DNA of 64,000 bases from positions 62,001 to 126,000 of the forward strand of contig NZ_JWTA01000001.1 of the NCBI RefSeq assembly GCF_000813825.1, given 5' to 3'. The stretch's first letter is position 1. Each line of letters opens with the position of its first letter. This document shows positions 1 through 8,190 of this stretch, in pieces. Under the pieces are notes generated by a model. That model had not been told where the DNA came from and searched no databases. It saw only the letters and a program-made list of their open reading frames with translations. The position numbers were made by a program, and so were the translations under genes. The DNA is from Chryseobacterium taiwanense. Lineage in GTDB: Bacteria > Bacteroidota > Bacteroidia > Flavobacteriales > Weeksellaceae.

Positions 1-1177
1 CTGAATAGTCAAGATTTGTGGAAAAAGCACCTGCAGGAGCAGAGGTAATAATCTTTGTACCTACAACATTATTGGAAGTGTCTAAAACCTGTATAGTTAC
101 ATTGGTAAATGAAGCATTACTTGGTAATGTAATGTTACCAGAAACAGGAAGCGGAAACTTTGGACAATCTCTTGGTAAAGGATTTAGAGTTATCCCAGGG
201 TTAAATGCTGGATTAGTACACGTAAATCCACAGAAATCATCGAAATATCCATATCCCCAATGGCCTCCTTGACCGCAATCACTTAAAATGATTTCTAAAG
301 TTACTGTTTGTCCTATGAGATTAGCGGTGTTAATGTTTTCACATGCCCAATTAGTGTAAAGGACTCCGTTGTCCTTTTGGAAAAGAGGATTAGTTGGATT
401 GGCCATTACATTTCGAGTAAAGATGGGTTGATTATTACTATTTAATAATTTTACCTGATAATATGGGTTAGTATTAGAGGTTACATGCACACTTCCACCA
501 TCTTGTAAAACTAAAGCAAATGCAAAACTGATTGAAGATTCATTTACTGTAAATGTTCTTGTCATTTTAGTGACATGATATAAGTATGGGTCAGTAGAAT
601 ATGGATTACCTATTCTTATCGCACGTGTGCCGGTATTAACTCTTTGAAGAATCCCTCCTACTATTATAGGGTCAGGTATCGAATTATCTACGAGTGTTGC
701 GTGTGCTGTTGGAGAAGCTGCAATTGGTGTAGTCGGATTATTGTTGAATATGCTCCATCCTGTGGATATTTTATTGTGAGCAAAGCTATAGCCATTTACA
801 GATCCTCCGTTGTCTTCAAATCCCCCATTTACGCATCGCTGTAATTGCTTTGCGTAATAGTTATTTAATTTTTCTGGGTTTTCTTCAAAATAAAGATTTC
901 TTAATCTTGCTTTTTTTGCGGACAGTAACTCACCTTGATAAGCTGAACCGGTTAATGCCTGCCCATTTTCATCCTTAATTTGATTTACCATATTAATAAC
1001 TTTAGTAAAATCATAAGTACCTATATATTGATCTATAAAACCATCAATCTCGGCTTCTGTACTGCTTACTCTAGTTAGGCGAGCTTGCTCTTCTTGGCTA
1101 TAAAGCTGTTCATAGCTTTGTGCTGTAATTTTCAAAACTGAAAAACACAGAATGATTATTATTAAAAATTTTTTCAT
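1..1177 (-). CDS. Large exported protein, N-terminal part, cut by window edge
   Basis: The reading frame is open from an ATG at 1177 to the left edge, at least 392 codons, so the C-terminus is missing. The product starts with a signal peptide (MKKFLIIIILCFSVLKITAQ). Residues 25-110 look helical and charged, followed by a beta-rich region starting near CVNGGFEDNGG and running to motifs such as GYGYFDDFCGF, of the kind seen in carbohydrate-binding or adhesin-like surface proteins. The final visible residues look like an Ig-like repeat. It lies 21 nt downstream of the tandem paralog array and is probably the last visible gene of that operon. I expect a C-terminal T9SS sorting domain outside the window, but this is inference. 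Exact function is not recognised. Confidence 0.8.
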   Translation of the reverse strand, partial: MKKFLIIIILCFSVLKITAQSYEQLYSQEEQARLTRVSSTEAEIDGFIDQYIGTYDFTKVINMVNQIKDENGQALTGSAYQGELLSAKKARLRNLYFEENPEKLNNYYAKQLQRCVNGGFEDNGGSVNGYSFAHNKISTGWSIFNNNPTTPIAASPTAHATLVDNSIPDPIIVGGILQRVNTGTRAIRIGNPYSTDPYLYHVTKMTRTFTVNESSISFAFALVLQDGGSVHVTSNTNPYYQVKLLNSNNQPIFTRNVMANPTNPLFQKDNGVLYTNWACENINTANLIGQTVTLEIILSDCGQGGHWGYGYFDDFCGFTCTNPAFNPGITLNPLPRDCPKFPLPVSGNITLPSNASFTNVTIQVLDTSNNVVGTKIITSAPAGAFSTNLDYS

Positions 1178-1198
1178 GGAATTTCTTTGTATTAGTTT

Positions 1199-2149
1199 TT
1201 ATTTTTTCGTTTCTAGAGCCTCAATTCTTTTCTGTTGTTCTTTGATTAGCTTGTTTTGTTCAATTATATAAAGAGTCAACTCTTCAATTTTTTGGAGAAG
1301 CTTAATTTGAAATTCACCCACATTTACACCGTCTTTTTCCATTTCTTTAGCAGAAGCAATTTCAGGTAAATGTTTTTTCTCTTTGATGTGTTTTTCTATT
1401 TCCTCTAGCTTTGGAAGAGCGTAGTCTTCTTCAAAAACAAAGTCAGCCGTTGGTGTAAGGGTGACTTTTATTTCTTTGGATTCTAATTTAGCGTCGATTT
1501 TTACATTGTCAGAGAATGAAGCTTTTCCGTTGACATCTAGTTTGTACTGCGGAGTAGTCGTTCCAATGCCTACATTACCGTTACCATCTATTCTTATTCT
1601 TTCATTTGATGACGTGAAAAAGCTTAAACCAAAATAACCAGAAAGAGTAACTCCGCGACCATCGTTAGAAGTTCCAGTAGGATATGCTTCTAAGAGTGAC
1701 ATTCCATAATTTGCAATCCCGTTTGTGTTGTCCGTTGTAATAAATCCAATCCTTCTGGTTGTATTTGGAGGATAGCTCCATCCTGTAGAATTAATATCGC
1801 CCTCAATATGTAGTCTTGTTTGTGGAGTTGAAGTTCCAATTCCCACATTTCCATCTCCTTTTATTATAAAAGGGATATTTCCACTCGCTCCAACATCTCT
1901 AACTCTAAAAAAATGACTGGCTTGAGCATTTTGAGTATTGGAGAATGACTCAACATCTATTGTGAATGCGTCTATGTAATTGGAACTTCCTGGTTGGTAT
2001 ACATGAAATTTAGCTTCAGGATTTGCTATTCCAATACCAACGTTTGTATTTCCAGAAGGTGTTGAAAGAGTGGCTCCATTTGGAGTATATATTTGAGCAG
2101 ATAATATAGTGGAAGCAAAAATAGTTAAGGATAAAATTTTGTTTTTCAT
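1199..2149 (-). CDS. Exported tail-fibre-like protein, paralog 3 of the tandem array
   Basis: A 316-residue exported protein with a signal peptide ending near LSAQ. The middle consists of repeated GNVGIGTxTP-type segments (about residues 36, 100 and 192) typical of tail-fibre-like beta-structured proteins that Bacteroidota encode outside prophages. The last about 100 residues form the module shared with the two upstream genes, from KEIKVTLTPTADFVFEEDY through KEKKHLPEIASAKEM to a heptad-like coiled coil rich in EQNK and KEQQ. Its ATG overlaps the stop of the upstream gene by 4 nt, so it is co-transcribed. The shared C-terminus resembles a trimerisation or chaperone-like tail, but the Ser-Lys dyad of Peptidase_S74 is not evident. 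Function unknown. Confidence 0.85.
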   Translation of the reverse strand: MKNKILSLTIFASTILSAQIYTPNGATLSTPSGNTNVGIGIANPEAKFHVYQPGSSNYIDAFTIDVESFSNTQNAQASHFFRVRDVGASGNIPFIIKGDGNVGIGTSTPQTRLHIEGDINSTGWSYPPNTTRRIGFITTDNTNGIANYGMSLLEAYPTGTSNDGRGVTLSGYFGLSFFTSSNERIRIDGNGNVGIGTTTPQYKLDVNGKASFSDNVKIDAKLESKEIKVTLTPTADFVFEEDYALPKLEEIEKHIKEKKHLPEIASAKEMEKDGVNVGEFQIKLLQKIEELTLYIIEQNKLIKEQQKRIEALETKK

Positions 2150-2964
2150 GGATTCGTTTTATTAATTTTAGATTCAAGCTCTTTTATTCTTTTATTTTGT
2201 TCAATAGTATAAAGAGTGAGCTCTTCAATTTTTTGTAAAAGCTTGATTTGAAATTCACCGACATTGACTCCATCTTTTTCCATTTCTTTAGCAGAAGCAA
2301 TTTCCGGTAAATGTTTTTTCTCTTTGATGTGCTTTTCTACTTCTTCGAGCTTAGGGAGATCATAATCTTCTTCAAAAACAAAGTCTGCAGTTGGTGTAAG
2401 AGTTACTTTTATTTCTTTGGATTCAAATTTTCCTTGTAAGGATGCATTGTCCCCCTTTACTAAAAAGGTATCTCCTATTCTGGTTCCCCCCGAAAAATCA
2501 TTGCCATAATTTAGTGACAATATATTGCCTGTATCGTGTACGATTGCTCTTCCTCCTGTTCCTCTAGCTTCATATTTCAGTTCTAAGTCACCAGCACCAT
2601 TGTAAAAAAAATAATTATTATTGCTTGTTGCTCTGAAGGTTCCACTTACGTCTAAAGTAGCATAAGGATTTTCATTATTAATCCCTACATTTCCTGTACT
2701 TGCAATGTAAACGGTTCCCGATAATGATTTTAACTTTATATCTCCTGCTGTTCCAGTAAGATTTATTCCTCCATACCATTTTATGTCTAGGCCTCGAAAA
2801 CCATTACTAAAAGTTTTGCTCGAAATATGGTAATGATCTTGTTCTGAAGGTATACCATATGTGGGTTTGTCATATAAATTTTTAAAGAAAGAGTCATCGT
2901 CTAAAACTTGGGCATTCAAAGATATTGATGACAATAAAATAGAAGTTAATAAGAATTTTTTCAT
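2146..2964 (-). CDS. Exported tail-fibre-like protein, paralog 2 of the tandem array
   Basis: A 272-residue protein with a signal peptide (MKKFLLTSILLSSISLNAQ). It has its own N-terminal region, including one GNVGINNENPYATLDVSG segment, and no obvious sequence match to the variable parts of its neighbours. From about residue 180 (GKFESKEIKVTLTPTADF) it is nearly identical to the C-terminal module of the flanking paralogs, ending in a short coiled coil (IEELTLYTIEQNKRIKELESK). It overlaps both neighbours by 4 nt (ATGA arrangement), indicating translational coupling. The conserved end joined to different fronts suggests exchangeable distal parts on a common oligomerisation base; this is inference. 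Function not recognised. Confidence 0.85.
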   Translation of the reverse strand: MKKFLLTSILLSSISLNAQVLDDDSFFKNLYDKPTYGIPSEQDHYHISSKTFSNGFRGLDIKWYGGINLTGTAGDIKLKSLSGTVYIASTGNVGINNENPYATLDVSGTFRATSNNNYFFYNGAGDLELKYEARGTGGRAIVHDTGNILSLNYGNDFSGGTRIGDTFLVKGDNASLQGKFESKEIKVTLTPTADFVFEEDYDLPKLEEVEKHIKEKKHLPEIASAKEMEKDGVNVGEFQIKLLQKIEELTLYTIEQNKRIKELESKINKTNP

Positions 2965-3782
2965 GGATTATTTTTATTTATTTTAGATTTTAATTCTTTG
3001 ATTTGTTTATTTTGTTCAATAGTGTGTAACGTAAGTTTTTCAATTTTTTCTTGCTGTTCTTTATTTAATTTATTTTGTTCAATTGTATAAAGAGTCAACT
3101 CTTCAATTTTTTGTAAAAGCTTGATTTGAAACTCACCTACATTTACTCCATCTTTTTCCATTTCTTTAGCCGAAGCAATTTCCGGTAAATGTTTTTTTTC
3201 CTTGATGTGTTTTTCTACTTCCTCAAGCTTTGGTAGATCATAATTTTCTTCAAAAACAAAATCAGCGGTTGGGGTAAGAGTTACTTTTATTTCTTTGGAT
3301 TCAAATTTCGCATCAACTTTAACATTGTCTGAGAAAGAAGCTTTACCAATAACATCTAATTTGTATTGTGGGTTGGCAATTCCAACTCCGATATTTCCAG
3401 ATTCCGAAATTGTTAGATTAGGTTCATTGTTTGATTGTGTTGTAAAATGCAAAGTTCTAGTTCCTTGTGGATTAGTGTAAATTCGAGCGTATTGGTCATT
3501 ATTATTATTAATGAATAATATATCAGCAACATCTTGATTTCCTCTTAATAAAACATTTCCTCCGTCCATTACAAAATTTGATATATATAACTGCAAGTCT
3601 CCATTTGAAACACGTAAGTTACCACCATCTATATGTAGCATTTCAGTGGGTGAATTAGTACCTATTCCAGTAAAATTATTTGATGAGTTGACAGTATTTC
3701 CTACGACTCCATTAGGAACATAAATCTGAGCAGATACTACTGCAGAGGCAAAAATAGCCAATGATAAAATTTGCTTTTTCAT
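2961..3782 (-). CDS. Exported tail-fibre-like protein, paralog 1 (first gene of the array)
   Basis: A 273-residue protein with a signal peptide (MKKQILSLAIFASAVVSAQ). The N-terminal half has FTGIGTNSPTEMLHIDGG and GNIGVGIANPQYKLDVIGK repeats. The C-terminal module from about residue 165 matches the two downstream paralogs and is extended by a duplicated coiled-coil heptad block (IEELTLYTIEQNK, then IEKLTLHTIEQNK). It is the promoter-proximal gene: a TAGATTTG -7 element lies at 3838-3845, about 55 nt upstream of the ATG. Its stop overlaps the next start by 4 nt. The function is unknown; surface attachment or structural fibres are plausible because no phage genes are nearby. Confidence 0.85.
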   Translation of the reverse strand: MKKQILSLAIFASAVVSAQIYVPNGVVGNTVNSSNNFTGIGTNSPTEMLHIDGGNLRVSNGDLQLYISNFVMDGGNVLLRGNQDVADILFINNNNDQYARIYTNPQGTRTLHFTTQSNNEPNLTISESGNIGVGIANPQYKLDVIGKASFSDNVKVDAKFESKEIKVTLTPTADFVFEENYDLPKLEEVEKHIKEKKHLPEIASAKEMEKDGVNVGEFQIKLLQKIEELTLYTIEQNKLNKEQQEKIEKLTLHTIEQNKQIKELKSKINKNNP

Positions 3783-3837
3783 GAATTGATTCGTTATTAG
3801 TTTAAGATTGATGAATTTTTCAATCCTTTGTGAATAA

Positions 3838-3845
3838 CAAATCTA
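3838..3845 (-). promoter_or_regulatory. -7 promoter element of the tail-fibre-like operon
   Basis: TAGATTTG on the minus strand matches the Bacteroidota TAnnTTTG element and lies about 55 nt upstream of the first gene. A -33 TTG at normal spacing is not obvious. Confidence 0.5.
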
Positions 3846-3971
3846 GTCAAAATTTTGAACGCTTGTTTAAATAATTGATGAATTTTATTTTACGGTAGTT
3901 AGACTTTTAAAAAATATTAATTCAATATTTGTTTTAATAAAAAATCAATGGGTATTGATTTGTATTTACAT

Positions 3972-3998
3972 AAAAAAAGCACTCAAAATGAGTGCTTA
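3972..3998 (-). terminator. Rho-independent terminator of the endonuclease-family gene
   Basis: A perfect 9-bp stem (3977-3985 with 3989-3997) with a 3-nt loop is followed on the minus strand by a run of U. It lies just after the stop codon at 4007. Confidence 0.85.
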
Positions 3999-4006
3999 AG
4001 CAATAT

Positions 4007-5206
4007 TTATTTTTTTACATGTTCTCTTTGAACGATTGATACCGCAGGGAAGTGATCACTGTATCCTCCGGTAAACCTATCTCCGTCCCAAGAACGTAAT
4101 GGGTAGCCTTTCCATTGTCCTTCTTTATTGACTAAATAAGGCGGAGCGTAAATTTCTGCTTTAAATATGGAATAGGTAGGTGTTATTTTTTCCGGAGAAT
4201 ATAAATTTTTTGAAACAATAATTTGGTCGAATAAGTTCGGAGCATCTCTATAGGCAAGAGAAGCAACTCCGGCTTTATATAATTTGTACATTAAATTATA
4301 ATAAGGATATTTATCCGAAAGCTCACTTGGATCTCCAACTGCATTCAAGTGTTTCTTTAAACTTGGGCTTACTGGATCGTCATTATAATCACCCATTGAG
4401 AATAGTTTTATTCCTGGGTTTTCTGCCGTTACTTTATCCATTTCATTTTTTAGAACGGTTGCAGCGGTATTTCTTTTTGCTTGAGAAATAGCTTCGCCTC
4501 CTCTTCTTGATGGCCAGTGATTCATAAAAATTCCAACTTTTTCACCATCCAATAATCCTATGGCAACGACAATATCTCTGGTGTATTCTCTTTTTCCGTC
4601 TTCGTCAAAAATTTTAATTTCTTTTTTATAGGAATTAAGCACAGAAAATCTTGATTTTTGATAAATAATAGCCACGTCGATTCCCCTTGCATCGTAAGAG
4701 TTGAAGTGTACAATACCGTAGTTACTTTTTGCTAAAGCAGGTTGTTTGATCAAATCTTCAATTACCTGTCTGTTTTCTACCTCGATAAGTCCGCAAATAG
4801 CAGGATTGTCGTTAGTGTATTGTCTTCCTAGTTCGGAAATTACTTTTGCTTCGTTGGCTAATTTTTGATTGTAAAACTTAGTCCCCCATCTTTTAGGGCT
4901 ATTTGCGGTGAAATCCTCCGCTAAAATTTGCTTACGGATTACTTTTTTACCAATTAAAAGATCATCACTCCATTCTCCTTTGTAGTCTTCAGTAGTTTCT
5001 AACAATTTTAAAGAATCTAATGGAACACTTCTGTGAAATGCAGGGTTTGAAACCGCTAAAGTTCCGTTGATATAATCGGCAGAAGGAATCGTGTCCCAAA
5101 GGTTTTCAACATTTAAAAATCCGACAGCAGCTCTTTTAACCTGTTTCTGCTGAGAAAACGTAAATCCGAAACAAAAAACGGCAATAACGATTAAATATTT
5201 TTTCAT
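4007..5206 (-). CDS. Secreted endonuclease/exonuclease/phosphatase family protein
   Basis: A 399-residue protein with a signal peptide (cleavage near FTFSQ). It shows the ordered motifs of the EEP fold: N-V-E-N near residue 33 and IEVEN near 141 for metal binding, RGIDVAI, NHWPSRRGG, GDYNDDP near 273, and YSDHFPAV near the C-terminus with the catalytic D-H. Known members hydrolyse phosphodiesters in nucleic acids or phospholipids using divalent metal. Export to the periplasm or outside is implied by the signal peptide; no T9SS sorting domain is visible. It is divergent from a TonB-dependent receptor and a DUF5689 lipoprotein, which suggests the three act together in using external nucleic acid or phosphate esters. 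Substrate is inferred, not shown. Confidence 0.9.
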   Translation of the reverse strand: MKKYLIVIAVFCFGFTFSQQKQVKRAAVGFLNVENLWDTIPSADYINGTLAVSNPAFHRSVPLDSLKLLETTEDYKGEWSDDLLIGKKVIRKQILAEDFTANSPKRWGTKFYNQKLANEAKVISELGRQYTNDNPAICGLIEVENRQVIEDLIKQPALAKSNYGIVHFNSYDARGIDVAIIYQKSRFSVLNSYKKEIKIFDEDGKREYTRDIVVAIGLLDGEKVGIFMNHWPSRRGGEAISQAKRNTAATVLKNEMDKVTAENPGIKLFSMGDYNDDPVSPSLKKHLNAVGDPSELSDKYPYYNLMYKLYKAGVASLAYRDAPNLFDQIIVSKNLYSPEKITPTYSIFKAEIYAPPYLVNKEGQWKGYPLRSWDGDRFTGGYSDHFPAVSIVQREHVKK

Positions 5207-5397
5207 ATTCTTAGTATTTTAAAAAAAATGAGGGGGTAAAATTACTAATTTTATATAACAATAAACATTAATAAAAATTCATGTATGTTTTTTAATATTT
5301 AATTGTAAAAAGGTGATATTTTTAGGATAATAATCGCAGGTTAAGAAAAATTAATAGAATAAATTATTAAAAATGTTTCCGTTAATGAAAATAGTTC

Positions 5398-5405
5398 TAA
5401 ATTTG
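5398..5405 (+). promoter_or_regulatory. -7 promoter element of the TonB receptor/DUF5689 operon
   Basis: TAAATTTG matches TAnnTTTG and lies 39 nt before the ATG at 5445. The 238-nt divergent gap (5207-5444) should also hold the promoter of the endonuclease gene, for which I see no clean match. Confidence 0.55.
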
Positions 5406-5444
5406 TTGCCCCCTAATTAAAGAAGGAGTTAAAAAAGTTTATAT

Positions 5445-8180
5445 ATGATAAAAAAACTATCCCTAATCTCTTTGTTTACGTTATTGCCTGCATCTTATTA
5501 TTTTGCACAAACTACTGTTTTTGCCTATATTAAAGATCAGGATGGTAAGCCTCTGGAGAGAGCAGAAGTGGATCTTGCACAATCTGTAGATGATGTAACT
5601 GCAGATAAAATTGGATATTTCCAATTTGTAGATCTAAAGCCGGGTCATTATCTTATTACGGTTACGAAACCAAACTTTGAATCTAAGATTTTAGAGTTTG
5701 ATGTAACTGCTGATGAGAAAAGAAAGAATCTAGGTGTGATTACACTTAGTGGTAATGTAGGATCAGATGCAGGTGTTGTGGTGATTGATGATTCAGCGAA
5801 TGATACTGAAGATGGAGGTTCTGCTATGCAGCCTACTGTAGGACTTTTAAGTTCGGGAAGAGATGCATTTCAAAATGTATCGGCGTTCGAATTAGGAGCA
5901 TACTGGTTCAGACCAAGAGGTGTAGACAACAGATTTGAGGATGTATTTTTCAATGGTGTTCCGATGTCTAAAAATGATGATGGAAGAATCGACTTCAGTA
6001 ACTGGGGAGGTCTGAATGACGTGACAAGGTATCCATACGAAAATGTAGATAACATTACTCCTTCAGAATACACTTTTGGGAACTTGGGAGGTGTTGTTTA
6101 TTACAATACTAGAGCTTCCAGCTACAGAAAACAGACTTCATTGGCGTATTCATTTACCAATAGAAGTTATTTGCATAGAGCATTAGCAACCTATTCTTCA
6201 GGTTTGTCTAAAAAAGGATGGGCATTCACATTCTCAGGAAGCAGAAGATGGGGGGATAGAGCTATTATAGATGGAGTATACCAAGATGCTTATGCATATT
6301 TCGGATCTATTGAGAAGCAATTCAGCGATAGGCACTCAATCAACCTGACAGGTTTCGGTTCTCCTACTTATAGAGCATCAAACTCTCCTAACACTCAGGA
6401 AGTATATGATATTATGGGTAAAAACTATAATTCATATTGGGGATGGCAAGACGGAGAAAAGAGAAACTCAAGAATCAGAAATGTATTTGAACCCGTATTT
6501 ATGTTAACTGATTATTTGAAAATCGGTAAAAACTCTAACTGGACAAATACTGTTTCTTATCAGTTCGGAAGTGATGCAAGAAGCAGATTGGACTGGTTCC
6601 ACGCAGCAGATCCGAATCCAACTTACTACAGAAAACTTCCGGGATATGGTCTTTTAACTGAAGAAGAATTTAAAGCTCAATCCCAAATCGATTGGAATTC
6701 TTTGTACAGTGCCAACCGTCTTAATCTTAAAAACCCGGACGGGACGGATAGAGGGGCTGTTTACTCAGTTGTAGAGGACGTTACCAAAGATCAGACTTTT
6801 AATTTCGCTTCTCACTTCGATACAAGATTAAAAGATAATTGGAAATTAAATATCAATTTCAATTATCAGAATCTAAAATCTGATAACTTCAGAAGAGTGA
6901 AAGACTTGTTGGGGGCAAATTTTGCTTATAACCAGAATGCTTTTGATGGAGATGTAAGCTACAATATTGATGATCCGAATGTACAGGCGAAAGAAGGAGA
7001 CAGAACTCAGTATTCTTATCTTTTGACCAAAAACCATTATTCGTTGAACCTTTCATCAGAGGTTGATTTTGCTAAATGGAATGTAGTTGCCTCTGTTTTC
7101 TCTTCTTATTCAGAATCTTACAGAGAAGGAAATTACAGAAGTTATAGATTCCAAAATAACTCTAAAGGAAAAAGTGCTGTATATGATGCTTTAGACGCAG
7201 GTATTAAAGCGAAAATTACGTACAAAATCAACGGTAAAAACTTTATTGTTTATGATGGGGCATATTTTAGCTTAGCACCAACATTTAATGAAATTTATAT
7301 CAACCCAAGAACGGTAGATTACTTAACTCCAGGAGTTAGAAATCAGGTGATTAACTCAAATGATTTGAGCTATATCATGAGAGGTCAGATTTTGAAATTG
7401 AGACTTTCCGGATTCTTAACTACAATTAGCAACGCTACAGAAATCTCTAGATACTATGCTGATGTGCAGAGTGGTTCTGGAACAGCTTTGAGTACTTTGG
7501 TAAACGAAGCAATGAGTAATGTAAACAAAAGATACATAGGAGCAGAACTTGGTTTTGATGTAAAAATACTACCTACTTTAAATGCAACTGGAGCTGCAAG
7601 TGTTGGAGAATACAAATACACAAGTGATGCTGATGTTTCTACGTTTGATGATATTAACCGTTTTAGAGGAGAAGATTTCTGGAGAGGAAAAGCACAAATT
7701 AAAAACTATAAAGTTGCAGGAACCCCTCAGAAAGCATTCTCTTTCGGATTAAAATATAACTCTCCAAAATATTGGTGGGTTGGAGCTTCAGCAAACTATT
7801 TAATGGATCAATATGTTGATATTTCGGCATTGAATAAGACTCCTTATTTCTATACAGATGCAGGAGGAAACCCTATTGAAGCAGCAACTCCGGAACTTGT
7901 GAAGCAGCTTACGGCTCAACAGAAGTTTGACGATCAGTTTATGTTAAATGCAAATGCCGGAAAATCTTTCGTGTTTGGAAAATACAGAATGGGAGTTAGT
8001 ATTTCTGTAAACAATATTCTAAACAACAGAAATTATGTAACCGGAGGTTTTGAACAGGGGAGAAATGTAAACTTTGATGATGCACTTGCAGATTCTCAAA
8101 GAGCAAGACCTTATTTCAGTCCAAAACTTTGGTATGATAAAGGAATCACTTTCTTTACTAACGTGTATTTAAGATTCTAA
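5445..8180 (+). CDS. TonB-dependent outer-membrane receptor
   Basis: A 911-residue outer-membrane protein with a signal peptide, a carboxypeptidase-regulatory-like beta-sandwich domain (about residues 25-105, starting TTVFAYIKDQDGKPL), a plug region (about 130-230, with FFNGVPMSKNDDG), and a long beta-barrel ending in the aromatic residue F as expected for BAM substrates. It lacks the standard SusC signature and is shorter than SusC proteins, so it is not a typical polysaccharide importer. It is followed after 10 nt by a lipoprotein with DUF5689 domains, the arrangement expected of a receptor with its surface lipoprotein partner. The divergent EEP-fold hydrolase suggests an imported product such as nucleotides, oligonucleotides or phosphate esters; that is inference. 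Confidence 0.92.
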   Translation: MIKKLSLISLFTLLPASYYFAQTTVFAYIKDQDGKPLERAEVDLAQSVDDVTADKIGYFQFVDLKPGHYLITVTKPNFESKILEFDVTADEKRKNLGVITLSGNVGSDAGVVVIDDSANDTEDGGSAMQPTVGLLSSGRDAFQNVSAFELGAYWFRPRGVDNRFEDVFFNGVPMSKNDDGRIDFSNWGGLNDVTRYPYENVDNITPSEYTFGNLGGVVYYNTRASSYRKQTSLAYSFTNRSYLHRALATYSSGLSKKGWAFTFSGSRRWGDRAIIDGVYQDAYAYFGSIEKQFSDRHSINLTGFGSPTYRASNSPNTQEVYDIMGKNYNSYWGWQDGEKRNSRIRNVFEPVFMLTDYLKIGKNSNWTNTVSYQFGSDARSRLDWFHAADPNPTYYRKLPGYGLLTEEEFKAQSQIDWNSLYSANRLNLKNPDGTDRGAVYSVVEDVTKDQTFNFASHFDTRLKDNWKLNINFNYQNLKSDNFRRVKDLLGANFAYNQNAFDGDVSYNIDDPNVQAKEGDRTQYSYLLTKNHYSLNLSSEVDFAKWNVVASVFSSYSESYREGNYRSYRFQNNSKGKSAVYDALDAGIKAKITYKINGKNFIVYDGAYFSLAPTFNEIYINPRTVDYLTPGVRNQVINSNDLSYIMRGQILKLRLSGFLTTISNATEISRYYADVQSGSGTALSTLVNEAMSNVNKRYIGAELGFDVKILPTLNATGAASVGEYKYTSDADVSTFDDINRFRGEDFWRGKAQIKNYKVAGTPQKAFSFGLKYNSPKYWWVGASANYLMDQYVDISALNKTPYFYTDAGGNPIEAATPELVKQLTAQQKFDDQFMLNANAGKSFVFGKYRMGVSISVNNILNNRNYVTGGFEQGRNVNFDDALADSQRARPYFSPKLWYDKGITFFTNVYLRF

Positions 8181-8190
8181 AAAAAATATT

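Noticed and set aside
18..272. Plus-strand 84-codon frame
   Set aside because: It overlaps the well-supported minus-strand exported protein in another frame, has no start context or family features.
1..3782. A prophage remnant
   Set aside because: The proteins have signal peptides, lie in one operon and no capsid, portal, terminase or integrase genes are present.
5418..5430. GAAGGAG before the TonB receptor gene
   Set aside because: It ends about 16 nt before the ATG, too far for Shine-Dalgarno pairing, and such sites are rarely used in this phylum.
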